The notes beneath the pieces were generated by a model that saw nothing but the letters and a program-made list of their open reading frames with translations, did no database searches and was not told the DNA's origin. From contig JAVBNU010000078.1 in assembly GCA_031551265.1 (NCBI GenBank), forward strand, positions 1-23,203: a DNA stretch of 23,203 nucleotides. The letters are read 5' to 3'. Each line of letters starts with the position of its first letter. Position 1 is the first letter of the stretch. Shown piece after piece: positions 19,355 through 23,203 of this stretch. This stretch comes from JAVBNU01 sp031551265 (GTDB lineage Bacteria; Cyanobacteriota; Vampirovibrionia; Gastranaerophilales; Gastranaerophilaceae). Made by a program: the position numbers and the translations under genes.

Positions 19355-21466
19355 TTACTGTTCGATGTTTTTCATTGTGAGGTTAACGCGGCCTTTTTCG
19401 TCGATTTTCACAACTTTAACTTTTACAACATCGCCAACACTAAGTTTTGATTCAACAGTGTCGATACGCTCGTTGCAAATTTGTGAAATGTGAACCATAC
19501 CGTCTTTACCCGGTGCCAATTCAACAAACGCACCGATAGGGATAATTCTGACAACTTTACCTGTCATCAACATACCTTCAGTGGGCTTGAATGTCAGGTC
19601 TTTAATCATCTTCATCGCAATGTCAGCGCCTTCTTTATCGTTAGATGTAATAGTAACGGTACCGCTGTCCTGAATGTCGATTTCAACGCCTGAAGCATCA
19701 ATAATCGCTCTGATTTGCTTACCGCCAGGTCCGATAACTGTTCCGATATCTTCTGTAGGAATAGTCATTGTGAATATGCGAGGTGCAAATTGTGACAAGT
19801 CTTTGCGTGGTTCAGCAATCGCTTCAGCCATTTTTTCAAGAATGTGTAAACGGCCTTCTTTAGCTTGTGCCAAGGCTTTTTTCAACGTTGGGTTAGATAT
19901 GCCTTTAATTTTCATATCCATTTGTAACGCTGTGATGCCTTCGCTGTTACCTGTAACTTTGAAGTCCATATCGCCTAAGAAGTCTTCTATACCTTGAATG
20001 TCGGAAAGAACGATATCTTCGTTGTCTTCTTTAATTAAGCCCATTGCAACACCACCGATAGCAGCTTTTACAGGAACGCCTGCATCCATTAACGCCATTG
20101 ATGTGCCGCAAGTTGAAGCCATTGAAGTTGAGCCGTTTGACTCTAAAATATCTGACGTAACACGGATTGTGTATGAGAATTTATCCTCAGCAGGTAGTGC
20201 AGGAATATTCGCTCTTTCTGCTAAATTACCGTGACCAACTTCACGTCTGCCCGGGCCTCTGAGTGGTTTTACTTCACCAACTGAGAATCCTGGGAATATG
20301 TATTTATGCATGAATTTTTTTGTAGTTTGCGGGTCAACACCGTCTAACTCTTGCGCCATACCGGGGCCTGCGAGCGTTACGATTGATAACGCCTGAGTTT
20401 GACCGCGTGTGAATACAGCCGAACCGTGTGCGCGAGGAATAACACCTGTCTCACACCAGATTGGACGAATTTCAGCGGCTTTTCTACCGTCTGCACGAAC
20501 GCCTTCTTGTTTAATCATTGCGCGCATTATTTTCTTTTCTAATGATTTAAACTCTTCTGCGACGAAGTTGATGCCTGTTTCTTCCATCATAGCTTTGATA
20601 GGATGGTCTTCTGCCAGTGCTTCAACTTTTTCTTTAACAAGTTTTTTAGCTTCATCAAGTTTTGCTTTTCTGTAATCACGGTCAAAATTGTGATATGCAT
20701 CATATACTAACTGGAATGCAGTTGATTTGATTAGTTGCGCTAATTCTTCAGTGTCGTGTGGATTAACGAACTCTTTGCGCTCAACGCCGCATTCTTTTGC
20801 GAATGCAATTTGTACTTCAACTTGTTTTTTGATTTCAGTTTGGGCAAGCTCAACAGCTTCCATAATATCGTTTTCGGATACGAAGTTGCAGCCTGCTTCA
20901 ACCATAATTACTGAATCGGCAGTACCTGAGACAACTATGTCTATGTCTGATTTTTCAGCTTCTTTATATGTTGGATTAACGATGTATTTACCGTCTAATT
21001 TTGAGATTCTAACAGCGCCGATAGGGCCTTCAAAAGGTGCGCCTGAAAGCGTTAACGCGAAAGATGCGCCTAACATTGCTAATGTGTCGGGCTGGTTAGT
21101 TTGGTCTGAGCTCAATAACTGAGCCACAATTTGTATATCATTTCTGTACCCGTTAGGGAATAAGGGACGTATAGGTCTGTCAATTAAGCGTGAAGTTAAA
21201 ACTGCTTTGTCTGACGGTCTGCCTTCGCTTCTGTTGAAACCGCCCGGAATACGACCTATTGAAGACATTCTTTCTTCATAGTCGATTAATAACGGGAAAA
21301 AATCAATCCCGACTCTTGGCTCGGGGCTTACTGTACAATGTACAAATAACATTGTATCTTCGCATCTTACTGTAACCGATGAGGTTGCGCTTAGTGCGTA
21401 TTTTCCTGTTTCTACCGTAACCGTTTTCCCACCAACGGAAAGTTCAATTTTCTTTGCTTCTTTCAT
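19355..21466 (-). CDS. pnp: Polyribonucleotide nucleotidyltransferase (PNPase)
   Basis: PNPase degrades RNA 3' to 5' by phosphorolysis and can add heteropolymeric tails. It acts as a trimer in the cytoplasm. The 703 residues show two RNase PH domains (about 10-230 and 320-545), a KH domain with IGPGGKQI at 578-585, and an S1 domain at about 631-700 (GKVVRIIPIGAFVELAPGKDGMVHIS). The first PH domain has FFPLLIDYEERMSSIGRIPGGF at 56-77 (only its GRIPGGF core is diagnostic). The second has RGPGRREVGHGNLAERA and DIQGIEDFLGDMDFKVTG. D495, D501 and K503 correspond to E. coli D486, D492 and K494. It is a complete, ordinary enzyme. Unusually, no GGAGG-type site precedes ATG 21466, only a long purine tract. 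Confidence 0.98.
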   Translation of the reverse strand: MKEAKKIELSVGGKTVTVETGKYALSATSSVTVRCEDTMLFVHCTVSPEPRVGIDFFPLLIDYEERMSSIGRIPGGFNRSEGRPSDKAVLTSRLIDRPIRPLFPNGYRNDIQIVAQLLSSDQTNQPDTLAMLGASFALTLSGAPFEGPIGAVRISKLDGKYIVNPTYKEAEKSDIDIVVSGTADSVIMVEAGCNFVSENDIMEAVELAQTEIKKQVEVQIAFAKECGVERKEFVNPHDTEELAQLIKSTAFQLVYDAYHNFDRDYRKAKLDEAKKLVKEKVEALAEDHPIKAMMEETGINFVAEEFKSLEKKIMRAMIKQEGVRADGRKAAEIRPIWCETGVIPRAHGSAVFTRGQTQALSIVTLAGPGMAQELDGVDPQTTKKFMHKYIFPGFSVGEVKPLRGPGRREVGHGNLAERANIPALPAEDKFSYTIRVTSDILESNGSTSMASTCGTSMALMDAGVPVKAAIGGVAMGLIKEDNEDIVLSDIQGIEDFLGDMDFKVTGNSEGITALQMDMKIKGISNPTLKKALAQAKEGRLHILEKMAEAIAEPRKDLSQFAPRIFTMTIPTEDIGTVIGPGGKQIRAIIDASGVEIDIQDSGTVTITSNDKEGADIAMKMIKDLTFKPTEGMLMTGKVVRIIPIGAFVELAPGKDGMVHISQICNERIDTVESKLSVGDVVKVKVVKIDEKGRVNLTMKNIEQ

Positions 21467-21495
21467 TTTCTTTCTTCTTCTTTCTTTTCTTCTTT
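21467..21495 (-). promoter_or_regulatory. 29-nt pure purine leader of pnp
   Basis: On the minus strand the 29 bases before the pnp ATG contain only A and G in GAA/AAAG units, without a GGAGG core. It may act as a weak extended ribosome-binding tract or as a protein-binding site. PNPase leaders are commonly autoregulated in other bacteria, but no RNase III-type stem was found here. Confidence 0.6.
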
Positions 21496-21602
21496 ATTTC
21501 TACTTACTATTTGTCTATGGTAAGTATATATCAAACATGAAAATAAATACATGGGGGAGAAATGAGCGTTATGTTTGGGTAGAAACTCTAACCGACATTC
21601 TA

Positions 21603-21738
21603 TACGTCAGCCCACAACGTAGGTTGTCTTGTTGTAATTTAAGCGTAAACAAGTGGGCTATCATAATAACTCGTGAGCGTGATACTCCACTTGTACACGA
21701 TATAAATATAATTCAATACATAATGTCGTGGAGTGACA
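21603..21738 (+). repeat. 136-bp structured dispersed repeat, copy B
   Basis: Gapless partner of 1567-1702 (about 85% identity). In this copy AGCCCAC (element 7-13) can pair with GTGGGCT (51-57), and CTTGTT (26-31) with AACAAG (46-51). In copy A the latter pair reads TTTATT/AATAAG, so G-C is replaced by A-T with pairing kept. ACTCCAC/GTGGAGT is identical in both copies. It sits between pnp and the secreted orphan. Confidence 0.85.
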
Positions 21739-21747
21739 GAAGGTTCT

Positions 21748-21769
21748 GGTGCGTGGGACGCACCCTACA
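21748..21769. repeat. GGTGCGTG-type short palindromic repeat, copy 2
   Basis: A perfect 7-bp hairpin GGTGCGT-GGG-ACGCACC followed by CTACA, ten bases downstream of the 136-bp repeat. It matches 14918-14939. Confidence 0.8.
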
Positions 21770-21788
21770 GTATTTTATAAAAAATTAA

Positions 21789-21816
21789 AAAAGACTGCTC
21801 ATAAGAGCAGTCTTTT
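21789..21816 (-). terminator. Rho-independent terminator of the secreted orphan
   Basis: A perfect stem AAAAGACTGCTC / GAGCAGTCTTTT with a four-base loop. On the minus strand the downstream side is T-rich (TTTTTTAATTTT). It lies 20 nt after the stop codon of the gene ending at 21837. Confidence 0.92.
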
Positions 21817-21836
21817 CTGTAATTTGAAATTCGATA

Positions 21837-22310
21837 TTACTTTGCAGGGTTAAATGTGAATGAGCTTGTTGTTATGCCCTCAAAAGCAGTATCTTTTGGC
21901 AATTTAGCGTCGCCGCCTTTGATTAAGCCAACAGTGAGTAAAGCGCTTGCTAGAGTGCGTTTTTGACCTTCAGTTGCGTAGTTAAATTTCATACCGTGCG
22001 CCACGCCGTTAGCGTCTTTTACCGTACCATCAGTAAGTACTAACGAGCCGGGTTTGCCTAAAAATCTGGTTTTTTCCACGGCGCTAACAATACCAACTAC
22101 CTCGGCACCTTTTTTGAATACAGGAACGCCGCCAACGACGATATCTTGTAGTAGTATGCCCTGAAGTCTGTCGCCAACGACAGCTGTTTTGCTTGTTTTA
22201 TCAGTTGTGAACAAAAATGGAGTTTTCAAACCGCTTTGTACAACAACTGCGTGTGCCGGTGTCATTGCAAACATTGCAGCCAGCATTAAAAATGTAATTA
22301 CCTTTTTCAT
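21837..22310 (-). CDS. Orphan secreted or periplasmic protein, 157 residues
   Basis: A clear signal peptide opens the protein: MKKVITFLMLAAMFAMTPAHA, with cleavage after AHA near residue 21. The mature part is about 136 residues, beta-rich and Gly/Val/Lys-rich. It contains VVGDRLQGILLQDIVVGG, VFKKGAEVVGIVSAVEKTRF and LVLTDGTVKDANGVAHGMKFNYATEG, followed by a small helix ALLTVGLIKGG. The pattern of an inducible ligand surface (KKGAEVVGIVS) recalls small barrel domains of envelope proteins, for example VirB10/TrbI-like folds, but I cannot assign one. There are no cysteines and no lipobox. It is monocistronic, with its own terminator, and the upstream 200 nt hold no other gene. Confidence 0.87.
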   Translation of the reverse strand: MKKVITFLMLAAMFAMTPAHAVVVQSGLKTPFLFTTDKTSKTAVVGDRLQGILLQDIVVGGVPVFKKGAEVVGIVSAVEKTRFLGKPGSLVLTDGTVKDANGVAHGMKFNYATEGQKRTLASALLTVGLIKGGDAKLPKDTAFEGITTSSFTFNPAK

Positions 22311-22524
22311 ATATTTTCCTCTAAACTATAACAATGTGATATTACAACAAATTTTTAGGTTTCGCTATATTTCAAAAAGATGATTTTTTCTTCAAAATTC
22401 GTATACTTTAATATCAGATATTTTTGGCATAATAAATCAGCAGATTAGTTTTTTATTTAAAATTTTTAACATCTTTTGAACAAAAACTATTAAACTTCGT
22501 TATACATGTAAAGCGAGGAACATT

Positions 22525-22611
22525 ATGAAAAAACTTATATTAATATTAATAGCCTATAACATTATCCCAGCAATGGTTCGGGGAAGAATCCAGATTGAAA
22601 GTTTGAAATGA
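22525..22611 (+). CDS. 28-residue hydrophobic small peptide
   Basis: ATG 22525 has GAGGAA six bases upstream. The peptide begins MKKLILILIAYNIIPA and ends RGRIQIESLK: a positively charged start, a short hydrophobic helix and a basic-polar tail. It could be a small membrane peptide or a leader peptide controlling the next gene. Its TGA overlaps the GAGG ribosome binding site of the 82-residue gene, so the two may be translationally coupled. It is too short for certainty and may be the degenerate start of a longer secreted protein. Confidence 0.45.
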   Translation: MKKLILILIAYNIIPAMVRGRIQIESLK

Positions 22612-22621
22612 GGTAATGAAT

Positions 22622-22870
22622 ATGAAAGAACTCTTACTACATCAGGAATTTAAGCTGGCACATAAGTTGCAGACAGTTGATATATTATTCAATAATATCG
22701 AAAAAATTGCAGAAAAACATAGAATTTTCATGGGCAGCTGCTATGTTGATGATGGAGCACTGTACTTTTCTTGTGTTGGCTCAAAAAAATCTTTTACTAA
22801 ATTCGAAAAAGAGGTCAATAACTACACGGTACATGTGGTGAAGTTTGAAAAGATTTTCCAACAGTCCTAA
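22622..22870 (+). CDS. 82-residue orphan protein
   Basis: ATG 22622 is preferred because GAGG lies about eight bases upstream. The ATG two codons earlier is only two bases from it. The product starts MKELLLHQEFKLAHKLQTVDILFNNIEKIAEKH, an amphipathic helical half. It continues RIFMGSCYVDDGALYFSCVGSKKSFTKFEKEVNNYTVHVVKFEKIF, a two- or three-stranded sheet with two cysteines. No signal peptide and no known family are seen. It follows the 28-residue peptide closely and precedes the hydrolase gene by 87 nt on the same strand, so the three may be one transcription unit. Confidence 0.78.
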   Translation: MKELLLHQEFKLAHKLQTVDILFNNIEKIAEKHRIFMGSCYVDDGALYFSCVGSKKSFTKFEKEVNNYTVHVVKFEKIFQQS

Positions 22871-22957
22871 ATAGCTATAAAGACTATAAATATTTGGCGG
22901 ATATAAATTGGAGTACCTTCTGCGAAGATTGTAATGTGCAAGCAAGAAGGATTATTT

Positions 22958-23203
22958 ATGGAAAATTTATCATCAGCAAACCCGAATCTTACAAAAGATA
23001 CAGAGAATTTTTTAAAAGAAATGATCAATCTGCCAACACCTGATGATGACTCACCGCAAGCAAAAAGAGAACATCTGGAAAAGATTCAATCACTGGTAAA
23101 ATACGACATGCCGGCAGCCATTGAAGATATAATCATTAAAGTCAAGCCGTATGGCGATGTACCTATCAGAATTGTACGACCGTTCGGTAACACGGATGTT
23201 TTG
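22958..23203 (+). CDS. Alpha/beta-hydrolase (HSL-like esterase/lipase), N-terminal part, cut by window end
   Basis: ATG 22958 has AGAAGGA six bases upstream, and the frame stays open to the last base (82 codons). The N-terminal region is helical (NLTKDTENFLKEMINLPTPDDD), followed by SLVKYDMPAAIEDIIIKVKPYGDVPIRIVRPFGNTDVL. The pattern (cap helices, then IEDxxIxV...DVPIRIxRP) is the usual lead-in to the first core strands of hormone-sensitive-lipase-type esterases. There the oxyanion HGGG motif would come next, just outside the window. The assignment rests on this lead-in only, and the catalytic Ser, Asp and His are not visible. Confidence 0.75.
   Translation, partial: MENLSSANPNLTKDTENFLKEMINLPTPDDDSPQAKREHLEKIQSLVKYDMPAAIEDIIIKVKPYGDVPIRIVRPFGNTDVL

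Noticed and set aside
21537..21788. Open frame of 83 codons on the plus strand
   Set aside because: It spans the 136-bp structured repeat. Copy A has no matching frame and no ribosome binding site is present.

Overview
The window is AT-rich bacterial chromosome with no rRNA or tRNA gene that I could see. It most resembles a non-photosynthetic relative of cyanobacteria of the Gastranaerophilales/Vampirovibrionia (Melainabacteria) type. The reasons are the cyanobacteria-like FtsZ (GVDFWAMNTD and NVDFADVKAVM stretches), a CHASE2-type cyclase architecture, a short SSB without an acidic tail, and several lineage-type hypothetical proteins, one with an N-terminal FTGL motif. This assignment is an inference from remembered family sequences, not a search result.

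Left part (1-7500): ftsZ with its terminator, then a repeat-rich stretch around a 145-residue orphan on the minus strand. Next come a secreted orphan and a translationally coupled minus-strand pair: a CHASE2/class III cyclase-like membrane protein whose catalytic residues are substituted, and rqcH (NFACT, ribosome quality control).

Middle (7500-11950): lineage-specific proteins of odd composition. These are a 600-residue Gly/Ala-rich protein with a hydrophobic hairpin, a 131-residue protein with four CxGxxC repeats, a 54-residue poly-Gly/Gln peptide behind a structured leader, and a 110-residue helical protein ending in four glycines. A GIY-YIG nuclease gene without a usable start codon lies between two palindromic elements. 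Dispersed palindromic repeats occur throughout, and most have GTCA...TGAC at their tips.

Centre right (11950-17650): gatB-panD, then a compact structured locus that looks like an undescribed type I toxin-antitoxin module. It has a 35-residue hydrophobic peptide with a near-perfect Shine-Dalgarno on the minus strand, an mRNA whose 5' and 3' ends are complementary, and a strong convergent promoter on the plus strand. It is followed by an Xre-type regulator with a palindromic operator candidate, two small orphans, and ssb with a DUF1537 kinase and a PdxA2-type dehydrogenase. The last two are likely a four-carbon sugar acid (threonate or erythronate) route to dihydroxyacetone phosphate.

Right part (17650-23203): a 513-residue beta-rich protein without a signal peptide, pnp (PNPase) on the minus strand behind a polypurine leader, a second copy of a 136-bp structured repeat, a secreted orphan, two small proteins, and the start of an alpha/beta-hydrolase gene cut by the window edge.
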